Below are positions 55,101 to 58,295 of a DNA stretch of 64,000 bases, piece by piece (positions within the stretch are counted from its first letter, which is position 1; each line of letters starts with the position of its first letter). The notes below the pieces were generated by a model that saw only the letters and a list, made by a program, of their open reading frames with translations, was not told the origin of the DNA and did no database searches. Location of the stretch: NCBI GenBank assembly GCA_963989385.1, contig OZ022499.1:102098786-102162785 (forward strand), given 5' to 3'. This stretch comes from Ctena decussata (taxonomy: Eukaryota > Mollusca > Bivalvia > Lucinida > Lucinidae). A program made the position numbers and the translations under genes.

Positions 55101-57037
55101 GATCTTACATGTATTTAGATTTGCCAGAAGCCATCATCATTCTGATTCGCTGAACCTAGATGCCATACCAGAGAAAAAAAAATAATTGCAAAGCGTTTGA
55201 GTTGAAAACATACTCTATTATAGCCAAGAGTGTGACATACAGACAGACTGACAAGAAAAAAAATTTAATGCCCACACTATCATAACAAGGGCATAAGAAA
55301 TCAGTAACACTGGTCTACCTATAAAATATGTTCGCTTTAACTTTTTTGCTTTAGTGAAAATCATTGAGGCCTTAATCGGCCAATATGGGTATTCATTACT
55401 ACACATGCTTAACAAGAGCAAAATGAAGATTTAAATAAAAGGCCATCGGCCAAGTGTCACCCGACGTTTGAAATGTGTCACAAACTTCAGCCCTTTATTC
55501 TGTTTCAGAGTAAATGTATGGCCAAAAACAGGAAATATATATATTACAGAACCTGGTAAGCAAATGATAACTGAACATAAGCAAAGATATATACCCAATT
55601 ACTGGGCCTCTTTGTAAAATACTTAAGTTCAGAACGGGGCATATATGTGTAAAATCAGGTTGCTGAAACTATAGGCCCTTACAAAATGACCAAAACATCA
55701 AGACTGTATACCCAGTAACAAAATAACAAGAGCCATAATCCTGCTTATATGAATCTGATGAAAAATGAACAATGCATTTATGAAAATTCAGCCCATTAAT
55801 ATGAATAGTTCTGGAGTTATCCCTTTACCTTTAAGTGAATGTCTATTATCTATGAAAGGGGAATAACTCTGTCACTTATAATTTAGCACATCCTAACAGT
55901 AATCAGAATAATCAATTTACCAAATGCTAATAGCATACCAAATTTAAGCGCTCTCGGTCAAACGGTTCAAAAGTTGGAAAAATGCCAAAAAATGACAAAG
56001 GGCCATAACTTTGTACAAAATAGGACAATTGGAATTCCAAATTCACATGCACATCTTTAGATCATGATGAAACATTCTGCACAATTTCAAGTCAATCTGA
56101 TACAAGATGTAGCAGGAGTTGCGGGGACAAGATTTAAGTCAGCAAGGGCCGTAACTCCATTAAAAATGGCCGAAACAAAAATAAAAAACCACATGCACAT
56201 CTTCATATCGTAAGAATACAATCTGTCAAATTTCAAATCAATCTGACAAAAGATGTAGGAGGAGTTGCGGGGACAAGATTTCGGAAGGTCCGAGTCAGCA
56301 AGGGCTGTAACTCCATCAAAAATGGCCGAAACAAAAAGCGAAAAACACATGCACATCTTCATATCATAAGAATACAATCTGTAAAATTTCAAATCAATCC
56401 GATAAAAGACGTTGGAGGAGTTGCGGGGACAAGATTTCGGACGGACGGACGGACGGAAGGACGGACGGAAGGACGGACGGACGGACGCACACACGGACGG
56501 ACGAGGGTCATTTCTATAGTCCCCCTCCGCCTACGTCGGGTGACAACTACCATAAAAATTATAATTATTGGGACAGATAGGTCTGAGCAAACAGTGCAGA
56601 CCCAGATCAGATTTTGCCTTGAAAAATCAAACTTTTCAACTTTAAGGATCTTGTTCTAATTCTCATAATGATGTTCTCCAGTAGGCTCAGCCGAACTTTT
56701 AGTATAATTACAGTAATTTATTTAGGTGTCCCAATTTTTACGGTAAATGATCATGAATTCTTACCTTTACCAAAAGGGGGTGAATTTTTTCAACTGGCAA
56801 AACAAGGGTAGAATTTTTCTTGTTTTTGTTATCAACTTTCTCAATGGCCCTCTCTGCATCCCTGATGGCCCATTTATCAATGGGGTCAGGGAAGGTCTTC
56901 TGTACTCGTTCCTCCACATCCTGTACACCATGTGGTTCGGACGCACACAGAGTAGCCAGCAACTGAATGATCAATTGCTCTACATATTCCAGAGCATCAG
57001 TCTGGGCACTGAGGGACTGGTGCACTTGTTTTAGTAC
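15626..57037 (-). CDS. SOS1: Son of sevenless Ras/Rac guanine-nucleotide exchange factor (22 exons, 5' exon missing)
   Basis: Exchange factor that couples receptor tyrosine kinases via Grb2 to Ras, and through its DH domain to Rac. Joined exons total 3840 bases: 1279 residues and TAG, with no frame break. Order, numbered from the first visible residue: histone fold 1-146, DH about 165-400, PH about 425-535, helical linker, REM about 570-725 ([12 protein letters not shown]), Cdc25 catalytic domain about 757-970 ([45 protein letters not shown]), then a tail with SH3 ligands [24 protein letters not shown] and [10 protein letters not shown]. Human SOS1 is 1333 residues, so only about 28 N-terminal residues are lacking. 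No exon for the expected KWRG segment was found between 57038 and 64000, so it probably lies beyond the window. Invertebrates usually have one SOS, so the SOS1/SOS2 symbol is nominal. All introns are GT-AG. Confidence 0.96.
16521..16646. mobile_element. Foldback F element, right two thirds
   Basis: GTGACCCCTCAGTAAAACCA, centre CAAAGACGG and right arm ending CTTCTTATCTGGAGATCTG. Lies in SOS intron 22. Confidence 0.55.
16829..17072 (-). CDS. SOS1: SOS exon 22: Ser/Thr/Pro-rich tail
   Basis: Encodes [20 protein letters not shown] and a Ser/Pro-rich run with [27 protein letters not shown] is the block conserved in SOS1 (YPLKSPGVRP). Several SP/TP pairs are possible MAP-kinase sites (inference). 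Acceptor ctgtgtttcag, donor CAAG|gtaagc; 244 bases. Confidence 0.93.
17251..17409. repeat. Tandem repeat, 3 x 53 bp
   Basis: CTCTTATCAAACTGTGCAGA begins at 17251, 17304 and 17357, followed each time by TCYACAGGGTGATCTGAGTC. The copies differ by one base. Lies in SOS intron 21. Confidence 0.85.
17721..19447 (+). mobile_element. HP-X element copy 1 carrying an HP-Y module
   Basis: 5' CAAGGGCTTCGCAAGCGGCG then CATAATACGCCCGTTTC. HP-Y occupies 17819-18911. The X right part has two units with TTCATGAAGATATCCCGAAT and CGTGTACAAGA, a GGAC tract at 19385-19401 and the terminal hairpin CGTCCG...CAAAACGGGCGTATAAAAA. The 5' motif ATAATACGCCCGTTT is the inverse of the 3' hairpin arm. Lies in SOS intron 21. 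Confidence 0.7.
17819..18911 (+). mobile_element. HP-Y element copy 1
   Basis: 5' CTAGAACTGTCAGCGAATCC then GACTATACCCC. Core of about five units of 165-170 bp with AAAGAATATTGGACAAATAC, GGTTCTCAATCCCAC and CATACCAAATATGACTACTC. Tract GGACGGACAGATGGACGG near 18830, then a hairpin TATACCCCCCCC...CACTTTTTCAAAGTGGGGGTATAAT. Open frames of up to 222 codons here reflect unit lengths divisible by 3, not genes. Confidence 0.7.
19826..20064. mobile_element. G MITE copy with AATT flanks
   Basis: GAGCCGCGACACGAGAAAAC to TTTTCTCGTGTTGTGGCTC, flanked by AATT rather than ATAT. This shows that the flanking four bases are target sequence, not element. Lies in SOS intron 21. Confidence 0.75.
20183..20299 (-). 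CDS. SOS1: SOS exon 21: start of C-terminal tail
   Basis: Encodes [20 protein letters not shown] then [19 protein letters not shown], matching the FFENLNPMG...SLEIEPRNPKPLPRF stretch of human SOS1. Acceptor gattttcag, donor AAGTTT|gtaagt; 117 bases. Confidence 0.94.
20345..20545. repeat. Foldback P element, diverged
   Basis: CAAAGGAGAACAACTTCAGTG, GGATTCTACTCTCAAAGAAT and AAGAATTGACCCTC retain the P layout. Lies next to SOS exon 21. Confidence 0.5.
20728..20906. mobile_element. Foldback F element, partial
   Basis: Inner left arm TTGTGACCCCTCATTAGAAC, centre, and right arm ending CTTCTTATCCGGAGCACTG. The outer left arm is missing or decayed. Confidence 0.6.
20973..21145 (-). CDS. SOS1: SOS exon 20: end of Cdc25 domain
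   Basis: Encodes [20 protein letters not shown], then [20 protein letters not shown] and QNQPYCL, almost identical to vertebrate SOS1. Acceptor ttctttcag, donor ATACGG|gtaggt; 173 bases, ends phase 0. Confidence 0.96.
21279..21456 (+). mobile_element. HP-U element copy 2, without minisatellite core
   Basis: About 178 bp with ACAAGACCTGTCACAGGG, ATAGCTCCCCTG, GACGCCGCCGCCACTGCCGC and the 3' end AATAGCTCTTCC...TTCAGGCGAGCTAAAAA. Both copies have the same length, supporting a real compact family. Lies in SOS intron 19. Confidence 0.6.
21997..23432 (+). mobile_element. HP-X element copy 2 carrying an HP-Y module
   Basis: Same layout as copy 1: X left part to 22120, HP-Y 22121-22867, X right part with TTCATGAAGATATCCCGAAC, GGACGGACGGACAGACGG (23350-23385) and the AAAACGGGCGTATAAAAA end. 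It is inserted into the right arm of a foldback P element. Lies in SOS intron 19. Confidence 0.7.
22121..22867 (+). mobile_element. HP-Y element copy 2
   Basis: 5' GTAGAACTGTTGGCGAATCC, three core units (shorter than copy 1), GGACAGACGGACAGATGG tracts near 22790-22825 and the hairpin TATACCCCCCACTTTTTC / AAAGCAGGGGTATAAT. Confidence 0.68.
23550..23673 (-). CDS. SOS1: SOS exon 19: Cdc25 domain
   Basis: Encodes [20 protein letters not shown] then [20 protein letters not shown] and one base of Gly. [10 protein letters not shown] is the family signature. Acceptor atttcctttcag, donor CTCG|gtatgt; 124 bases. Confidence 0.96.
24031..24274. mobile_element. Foldback N element
   Basis: GGGCCCAGTTGTTCAAAACT at the left, TTTGAACAACTGGGCCC at the right, with inner arms AACGACGTCGTTAG and TAACGAGCTCGTTAG. 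Lies in SOS intron 18. Confidence 0.68.
24477..24913. mobile_element. Foldback F element split by a G element
   Basis: Left GCTCCAGATAAGAAGGGG... to GTCACAACATAT (24607), right from ATATGATTTTGTT to CCGGAGC (24913). The arms are more diverged than in the 42522 copy. Lies in SOS intron 18. Confidence 0.7.
24608..24841. mobile_element. G MITE copy inside foldback F
   Basis: GAGCCGGGACACGTGAAAAC to GTTGTGTCGCGGCTC, ATAT on both flanks, within the F arm CACAACATATG. Confidence 0.75.
25237..25402 (-). mobile_element. SINE-like repeat, same family as at 1434
   Basis: GGGCTGTTAAACCCAAAACA, TAGACTGACAAACTGTCTC and GGGCAAGGGCCTACTGTCCT on the + strand. Lies in SOS intron 18. Confidence 0.55.
26024..26125. 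repeat. Foldback F central fragment
   Basis: TTGTGGCCCCTCATTAGAAC and GGCAGTTCTAAGGAGGGGTC mirror the F centre. A related fragment starts at about 25978. Confidence 0.45.
26185..26367 (-). CDS. SOS1: SOS exon 18: Cdc25 domain
   Basis: Encodes [40 protein letters not shown] and HRLEHTFN. This is the catalytic core with the NFNG motif. Acceptor ccgtttcag, donor TTCAAC|gtaagt; 183 bases, phase 0. The last codons and donor resemble the unit of a degenerate minisatellite filling the next intron. Confidence 0.95.
26400..27243. other. SOS intron 17, no clear element
   Basis: A partial G-like end (CCCAGGCTGATCTGG ... GGTTTTGTTGTGTCGCC) at 26530-26584. 26640-27110 has loosely repeated phrases of about 130-140 bp (GCATGRGTTAYTRCCCTTGA at 26700, 26890 and 27050), likely an old HP-type core. 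Nothing coding. Confidence 0.45.
27244..27402 (-). CDS. SOS1: SOS exon 17: Cdc25 domain
   Basis: Encodes [33 protein letters not shown] and [13 protein letters not shown], the first conserved region of Ras exchange domains. Acceptor ttaattttcag, donor AACATG|gtaagt; 159 bases, phase 0. Too spliced to appear as a long ORF. Confidence 0.95.
27838..29319 (+). mobile_element. HP-W element copy 3, full length
   Basis: 5' CAAGAGGGCCATAATGGCCC, then units with TTTGACCTAGTGACCTAG and ACAAAGTTTCATGAAGATTG at a period of about 150 bp, a short GGACGGATGG tract near 29240, and the hairpin GAGCACTTCGTGCTC within CTCACCTT / AGGTGAGC. Same core type as 7783-8972. Interrupted by a 28439-28692 insertion. Lies in SOS intron 16. 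Confidence 0.75.
28439..28692. mobile_element. Unclassified insertion with internal poly-A inside HP-W copy 3
   Basis: The W core reads ...CCACAAGACTC|AG... uninterrupted near 8390. Here about 250 bp of unrelated sequence intervenes, with an A-rich run at 28506-28525 and a small hairpin GTCTCCGAAGAGAC near 28664. The last bases before the core resumes (CCTC/AGTC) leave the exact border uncertain. Confidence 0.5.
29347..29448 (-). CDS. SOS1: SOS exon 16: REM-Cdc25 linker
   Basis: Encodes [20 protein letters not shown] then [14 protein letters not shown]. Acceptor ctttcttcag, donor CTTACA|gtaaga; 102 bases, phase 0. Confidence 0.93.
29835..30031 (-). mobile_element. tRNA-derived SINE
   Basis: Read on the - strand, the head has an A-box-like TAGCTCAGTTAAG and a B-box-like GGATTCGAGCCC, followed by a body with GATATGACTGAAATACTGTT, the conserved central domain. 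It is not a tRNA gene: the acceptor stem and anticodon arm do not pair properly and a SINE body follows. Lies in SOS intron 15. Confidence 0.65.
30100..30258. mobile_element. Long hairpin (foldback MITE)
   Basis: AATAAAGCACACTGATTGGC and its near-complement GCAAATCAGTGTGCTTTATT pair around CGAGCATGTGCTC. Outer arms GTTCAAGGTTATAAAACTTG / CAAGTTTTATAAACTCTGG extend the stem. Lies in SOS intron 15. Confidence 0.65.
30345..30501 (-). CDS. SOS1: SOS exon 15: REM domain end
   Basis: Encodes [20 protein letters not shown], then [20 protein letters not shown]. The acceptor tatcttgtag lies inside a TATCTTG tandem tail of a LINE-like fragment. Donor AGAAGA|gtaagt; 157 bases, ends phase 0. Confidence 0.95.
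30502..30620 (-). mobile_element. LINE 3' tail adjoining SOS exon 15
   Basis: On the - strand: GGCCGAAAATTCGTAATAAA, then CTTCTTGTATCTTGTATCTT and GTAG directly before the exon. The AATAAA and the TATCTTG tandem tail are typical of CR1-like LINE 3' ends. The body upstream is truncated. Confidence 0.55.
30945..31300 (+). mobile_element. tRNA-derived SINE, diverged
   Basis: tRNA-like head near 30950-31015 (GTTGTTAGCACTCCTGAC, then GCCGGTTCTAGATC) and the central domain CCTGATATGACTGAAATACT at 31249, about 230 bp downstream. Lies in SOS intron 14. Confidence 0.5.
31672..34198. mobile_element. TIR element of unassigned superfamily inside a foldback F copy
   Basis: The left end ACTATGCAAAATATATTTAG is mirrored at the right end by the complement of ACTATGCACAATAAATATAG. 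ATAT flanks both ends (31668-31671 and 34199-34202), and removing the insert restores a foldback F arm (CACAACATATG). The interior 31690-32658 has no convincing coding frame. The right part is taken up by a nested HP-W element (32659-34174). Confidence 0.65.
32659..34174 (+). mobile_element. HP-W element copy 4, full length
   Basis: 5' CAAGAGGGCCAAGAGGCCCT then AATCGCTCACCTGA. The core is about nine units of 150-160 bp with CCATTTTGGACCCTGGGG, AACAAACTTGGTAGAGG and CCAAATTTCAAGCATCTGAG. 3' microsatellite GACGACGGACGACGCACGAC (34077-34122), then the hairpin GAGCCTAAAGGCTC and CTAAAAAT. Open frames on both strands here are repeat shadows. Confidence 0.75.
34302..34500. mobile_element. Foldback P element
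   Basis: AAATGGATACACATTCAGGG start, TCAACTCTTGAAGGAAAGAA and TTTTAGGAGTTGGCTC arms. Next to SOS exon 14. Confidence 0.55.
34553..34675 (-). CDS. SOS1: SOS exon 14: REM domain
   Basis: Encodes [20 protein letters not shown] then [16 protein letters not shown]. Acceptor cttttctccag, donor TTTAG|gtaggt; 123 bases. The middle is shorter than in human SOS1. Confidence 0.93.
34970..35158. repeat. Diverged G-related MITE
   Basis: GGCGACACAATAAAAGCAAC at the left, TTGTTGCATTGTGGCTC at the right. Lies in SOS intron 13, just upstream of the exon 13 donor on the + strand view. Confidence 0.5.
35213..35422 (-). CDS. SOS1: SOS exon 13: REM domain start
   Basis: Encodes [20 protein letters not shown], then [20 protein letters not shown] and [12 protein letters not shown], the strongest REM (RasGEF N) motif. 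Acceptor ttatttccag, donor GAAAG|gtaagt; 210 bases. Confidence 0.96.
35616..35780 (-). mobile_element. SINE-like repeat, same family as at 1434
   Basis: GGGCAAGGGCCTTATGTGTT, GAAATACTATCTCAAAGGGC and ATTAAACCCAGAACAACC on the + strand. Lies in SOS intron 12. Confidence 0.55.
35909..38057. mobile_element. Foldback F element split by HP-W copy 5
   Basis: Left 156 bp (35909-36064) and right 47 bp (38011-38057) rebuild a full F element. The break is in the A-run of the right arm. AAATA flanks both outer ends. Confidence 0.78.
36065..38010 (+). mobile_element. HP-W element copy 5, full length, inserted in foldback F
   Basis: 5' CAAGAGGGCCATGAGGCCCT then AATCGCTCACCTGA. Core of about four units of 400-455 bp with AATGACCTTGACCTCTTGTA, AAGGTCAAGGTCAAC and ACCAAGTTTCAAGGCCATCG. 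3' microsatellite GGACGACGGACGGACGACG at 37925-37956. The hairpin arm is partly degraded (CCCCCGGAGCC / GGCTCAGGTGAGC). The host F element continues on both sides. Confidence 0.75.
38080..38163 (-). CDS. SOS1: SOS exon 12: PH-REM helical linker
   Basis: Encodes [20 protein letters not shown] then RLPPSEDY, as in the SOS linker. Acceptor gtatcttcag, donor TATAG|gtaaat; 84 bases. Confidence 0.93.
   Translation of the reverse strand, partial: YVGETVRWNSEGRRETNTVTPSSFRRL
38308..38532. mobile_element. Foldback P element
   Basis: TAAGGTGTATGGGTACACCA at the left and GTGTACCCCTATTCACCTTA at the right are near-inverse ends; centre CTGCTCCTAGGGGAGCA. Lies in SOS intron 11. Confidence 0.65.
38820..39055. 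mobile_element. G MITE copy
   Basis: GAGCCGCGACGCGAGAAAAC to TTTTGTCGTGTCGCGGCTC, ATAT on both flanks. Lies in SOS intron 11. Confidence 0.75.
39337..39577. mobile_element. Foldback N element, second copy
   Basis: TGGGCCCAGTTGTTCAAAAC at the left, TTTGAACGACTGGGGCCAG at the right; middle with inverted AAAATCTGAGGACC / CTTCAGATTTT. A right-end fragment also lies at 7220-7275. Lies in SOS intron 11. Confidence 0.65.
39611..39728 (-). CDS. SOS1: SOS exon 11: PH domain, second half
   Basis: Encodes [20 protein letters not shown] then [19 protein letters not shown], with the invariant Trp of the C-terminal PH helix. Acceptor cttcttttacag, donor AGGAG|gtatga; 118 bases. Confidence 0.93.
40365..40553 (-). 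CDS. SOS1: SOS exon 10: PH domain, first half
   Basis: Encodes [30 protein letters not shown] and [20 protein letters not shown]. The [11 protein letters not shown] strand is a PH signature. Acceptor cttttgttttcag, donor GTGATG|gtaagt; 189 bases. Confidence 0.95.
40689..41889. mobile_element. Pogo/Tigger-like non-autonomous element
   Basis: 1201 bp, flanked by TA. The left end CAGTCAAATCTCGATAATTC pairs with the inverted right end CAGTCGACTCTCGCTAGTTC. Subterminal zones on both sides are rich in TTCGAA and TTTTTCGAA. The CAGTC start, TA duplication and TTCGAA-type ends fit the pogo/Tigger group. No long ORF, so non-autonomous. Lies in SOS intron 9. Confidence 0.7.
41956..42150 (-). mobile_element. 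tRNA-derived SINE, diverged
   Basis: On the + strand: TTTTATGTCCCTTCCAACA, then AATGAATGAAAGGCTGTGTG and a B-box-like CAGGATTCGCACTCAG with a decayed tRNA head. Abuts the pogo-like element. Lies in SOS intron 9. Confidence 0.45.
42350..42480 (-). CDS. SOS1: SOS exon 9: DH-PH junction
   Basis: Completes Trp, then [34 protein letters not shown] and SCSEFIL, matching the SOS stretch that enters the PH domain. Acceptor cttgttttcag, donor ATACTAG|gtaatg; 131 bases. Two partial copies of its 5' end lie in the upstream intron (42727-42903). Confidence 0.93.
42522..42724. mobile_element. Foldback F element, intact
   Basis: 203 bp near-perfect palindrome: CAGAGCTCTAGATAAGAGGG at the left and its complement at the right. 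Inner arms GTTGTGACCCCTCATCTGAA meet at CCGTCTCGACGAGACGG. Flanked by AACAGA on both sides, although the flank is itself in a local duplication. No ORF: a MITE. This is the reference copy for family F. Lies in SOS intron 8. Confidence 0.8.
42726..42903. repeat. Two partial duplicates of SOS exon 9 with its acceptor
   Basis: ACGTAATGATGTATCCCTGA + AAACAAGTATTATAGACAAG at the true exon border (42467-42506) recurs at 42769-42808 and, more diverged, at 42847-42886. Each copy includes the acceptor and 30-45 bases of coding sequence but no donor. Confidence 0.82.
43440..43570 (-). CDS. SOS1: SOS exon 8: end of DH
   Basis: Encodes [20 protein letters not shown] and onward to FAKKKP, leaving two bases (TG). 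Acceptor attacatcag, donor CCATG|gtaagg; 131 bases. This is the least conserved DH segment. Confidence 0.88.
43798..44052. mobile_element. Foldback P element
   Basis: GGGGTCAACTCTTAAAGGGC and CCCTTAAAGAGTAGATCC arms around TTGCTCCTAGAAGAG; end GTGGAGTGTAACTATACTCC. Lies in SOS intron 7. Confidence 0.58.
44463..44672 (-). CDS. SOS1: SOS exon 7: DH domain
   Basis: Encodes [20 protein letters not shown] through [20 protein letters not shown] to LHYFEVIK, the conserved C-terminal DH helices. Acceptor ctttttttcag, donor ATCAAG|gtttgt; 210 bases, phase 0. Confidence 0.95.
44927..46777 (+). mobile_element. HP-W element copy 6a
   Basis: Variant 5' end CAAGTAGCCCAAAGGGCAAC then TTGCTCACCTGAGAG. Core units of about 177 bp with CAGTGACCTTGACCTTGGGC, GAGATATTGTCATGCCCTAC and GAAATGTAGGTGCTAGAGCG. 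3' zone with a CCACCCACCC/GCACGCACGG tract (46677-46716) and the GAGCCTTCGGCTC hairpin. Lies in SOS intron 6. Confidence 0.7.
46778..48533 (+). repeat. HP-W copy 6b: second core array and second 3' end
   Basis: Directly after the first hairpin, the same units resume (GCCACAGTGACCTTGACCTT and relatives, ten more) and end in a second near-identical 3' segment (about 48115-48533) with its own GAGCCTTCGGCTC hairpin. There is no second 5' end, so this is an internal tandem duplication of core plus tail rather than an independent insertion. Confidence 0.7.
48842..48968. repeat. Foldback P fragment
   Basis: AGGCAAATTCTTTCCTTTAA then GAGCTGATCTC and a right arm ending TTAAGTGTCCCATCACCTTT. Confidence 0.45.
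49109..49288 (-). CDS. SOS1: SOS exon 6: DH domain
   Basis: Encodes [20 protein letters not shown] and [20 protein letters not shown]. Acceptor tttttactag, donor TTCAG|gtctg; 180 bases, phase 0. Confidence 0.93.
49450..49576. mobile_element. Foldback F element, left half
   Basis: CAGAGCTCCAGATTAGAAG through GTTGTGACCCCTCATCTGAA to GAGACGGTTCTGATAGGGG, after which similarity stops. Confidence 0.55.
50087..50284 (-). CDS. SOS1: SOS exon 5: linker and start of DH
   Basis: Encodes [20 protein letters not shown], then [20 protein letters not shown] and IIKVFRAPF, the first DH helix. Acceptor ttctttgttcag, donor AGTAAG|gttagt; 198 bases, phase 0. Confidence 0.95.
50312..50513. mobile_element. Foldback F element, diverged full copy
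   Basis: CAGAGCTCCAGATAAGAAGG at the left, TGTGACCCCTCATTACAATC near the centre, CTTCTTATCTGAAGCACTG at the right. The arms no longer pair perfectly. Adjacent to SOS exon 5. Confidence 0.7.
50891..50955. repeat. G-rich tract
   Basis: Almost pure G on the + strand, including an unbroken run of about 22 G near 50914-50935. Capable of G-quadruplex formation in principle, and prone to sequencing error. Confidence 0.8.
51010..51417. repeat. Tandem repeat, 12 x 34 bp
   Basis: Unit AACACATAAGTCAGGACTGG + T(G/A)CAACTCTACTTG, exactly 408 bp. Units are identical except for one G/A site and one C/T change in the first unit, so the array is young or homogenised. Lies in SOS intron 4. Confidence 0.93.
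51645..53878 (+). mobile_element. HP-X element copy 3 carrying an HP-Z module
   Basis: 5' CAAGGGCTTCGCAAGCGGCG then CATAATACCCCCGTTT. The X left part ends at CTCTATAATAAA (51768), HP-Z follows, then the X right part (53005-53878) with CATGAATATATCCCAAAGGG and TTATGGCGCGCACAAGA, a GGAC tract (53787-53831) and the hairpin ATACGTCCGTTTTTTC / AAAACGGGCGTATAAAAA. Inserted into a foldback P copy. Lies in SOS intron 4. Confidence 0.7.
51769..53004 (+). mobile_element. HP-Z element copy 2, inside HP-X
   Basis: Same 5' ACTAGAAATG and GATGTCCCCCCACCATCCC as the 4571 copy, with about seven core units in the same order and the same CACGCCGACGCCGACGCCCG end. The loss of GACGCT relative to copy 1 is a minor indel. 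The 3' hairpin has nine G (TGGGGGGGGGACA). Confidence 0.72.
53939..54019 (-). CDS. SOS1: SOS exon 4: histone fold, end
   Basis: Encodes [20 protein letters not shown] then VAICADQ. Acceptor tatcttttcag, donor GATCAG|gtaagg; 81 bases, phase 0. It lies just right of a foldback P fragment. Confidence 0.95.
54280..54376. repeat. Foldback F right-half fragment
   Basis: GGATGGTTCTAATGAGGGGT, then AACATATG and a decayed right arm TCACCAGGTAATCTCCTTAT. Confidence 0.45.
54778..54861 (-). CDS. SOS1: SOS exon 3: histone fold
   Basis: Encodes [20 protein letters not shown] then YIAADILK, near-identical to animal SOS. Acceptor cttttatag, donor TTGAAG|gtaagc; 84 bases, phase 0. Confidence 0.95.
54862..55436. 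other. SOS intron 2, unassigned part
   Basis: AT-rich sequence with no recognised element, between exon 3 and HP-V. In the neighbouring intron 3 (54590-54720) there is an imperfect inverted repeat around ATCTAGATCC-ATCTTGTAAGAT-GGATCTAGAT. Confidence 0.4.
55437..56547 (+). mobile_element. HP-V element
   Basis: 5' AAAAGGCCATCGGCCAAGTG then TCACCCGACG. The core has two near-identical units of about 130-140 bp (56100-56420) with ACATGCACATCTTCATATC and GAGTTGCGGGGACAAGATTT, and a less similar unit with ACCAAATTTAAGCGCTCTCG. GGACGGACGGACGGAAGG tract at 56436-56503, then CCTACGTCGGGTGACA, inverse of the 5' TCACCCGACG, and CATAAAAA. Lies in SOS intron 2. Confidence 0.7.
56765..57037 (-). CDS. SOS1: SOS exon 2: histone fold, first part
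   Basis: Residues 1-91, from [20 protein letters not shown] to EKIHPLLVK, including [19 protein letters not shown], the conserved helix of the tandem histone fold. Acceptor ctcatttcag, donor GTAAAG|gtaag; phase 0 at both ends. Exon numbers here assume one missing 5' exon. Confidence 0.95.
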
Positions 57038-57420
57038 CTGAAATGAGAACAGAATCCCAATTCTACAAAACTGTCTTCAGCCTCAACCCAGCTCCACTTT
57101 AAATTTCAAATTACCATATTCAACCTTTTTAGGGCACTACCGTATTTCTTTGGTTATAAGACTGAACATTTTCCCTTGCAAAACAGTCAAAAAAAAATCT
57201 AGATCGGCCTTATAAGACAAATTTAGATTTTTTGGATTGTTTTGGAAGCAAAAATCCTTCTTTGGGTCCCTCTTGAGAGAGGACCCCAACTCCCCCCCCC
57301 CCCTCCCCACAAAAAAAATATGGCATGCCCTCAACTTTTCAACAATAATTCAACAGAAGCCAATGTCTGCACTGCAGAAAGCTTCCTCCACTTGCCCATA
57401 CTACTGATTAACTTCAGTTT

Positions 57421-57560
57421 TTAGATGGCTGGATGACTTGCAATAACATCTTTTCCAACAGCCTATCAGTCATTTCAGGATGACGAAAGGGTGATAGAGA
57501 AAGGCTTGTGCAATGGAACCCTGTTCATGTTTGAAAAGATTTTCGCATTCAGCAGGATTC
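57421..57560 (-). mobile_element. SINE-like fragment
   Basis: GGCTGGATGACTTGCAATAA, AACAGCCTATCAGTCATTTC and GTGCAATGGAACCCTGTTCA on the + strand parallel the SINE at 29835. Lies in SOS intron 1. Confidence 0.45.
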
Positions 57561-58256
57561 AATCATGATTATATGAATATTGGAGAAGTCAACATATCTA
57601 TGCTGTGTGTCTCGGAACTGTGCCTTGGGTTTTCCAGAAAAGCAACATTCATGTCCCCGCTTATTTTCCGGACCACTCCAGAGATCATAAAAGTGCCAGA
57701 GTAATACGCACTTGCAACCGTTAATTCCTTTGAAATTTGACTCTCTCTAAAATTTCGGACCCCTAAAGATAATTTCTGAAATTTCCTTTAAATTCTGATC
57801 ACTGGTCATCCTCAGAAAAATGAATTTCTAAAATTTTGAGCAGAACATTTTACTCATCGTAATCATCCCTTTTAGCTCCCTTTTCCGAAACACGGCAAAT
57901 GCTTGTTGTAAGTTTTCTTAGATAATAGATAGATTAAACATATTTTATTGCCTTTGTATACAATGGGGTTGGGCTACAAGTGAGGGGTAAGTTTTCTTTC
58001 TGATAAGCGCACATGTTAATGATTTATTATGTATTGAAAAAATTTAAAGGTAAATCATAGGAGAAAAGCCGCTTATGGTCATAGAAAGATAGGGAAGCTT
58101 CACAAATTAAAAATGCAAGATTCTGTAGCATTTTTCAGCTCTTGTACACTAGCAAAAAGGGACACTTAACCAGTAAAAACATGCCCATGTATGGTCATAT
58201 GCCTCATCAATTACCATGATGTGTGCTTATAGGGGCATCTGCGCGCATTAGCTTGA
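57561..58256. other. SOS intron 1, unassigned stretch before the LINE
   Basis: AT-rich, no ORF, hairpin or repeat family recognised. The SOS 5' exon was searched for and not found here. A C-rich run lies at 57291-57306, just left of this interval. Confidence 0.4.
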
Positions 58257-58295
58257 TTACTTACTGTAACTTACTTACTGTAACCTTTACACCAA

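Noticed and set aside
56087..56494. 135-codon - strand frame with repeated SCPRNSS
   Set aside because: Shadow of the duplicated HP-V core units and the GGAC tract.
57038..58256. SOS first coding exon
   Set aside because: I looked on the - strand for a short exon encoding the expected N-terminal KWRG segment with a donor in phase 0 and found none here or up to 64000.
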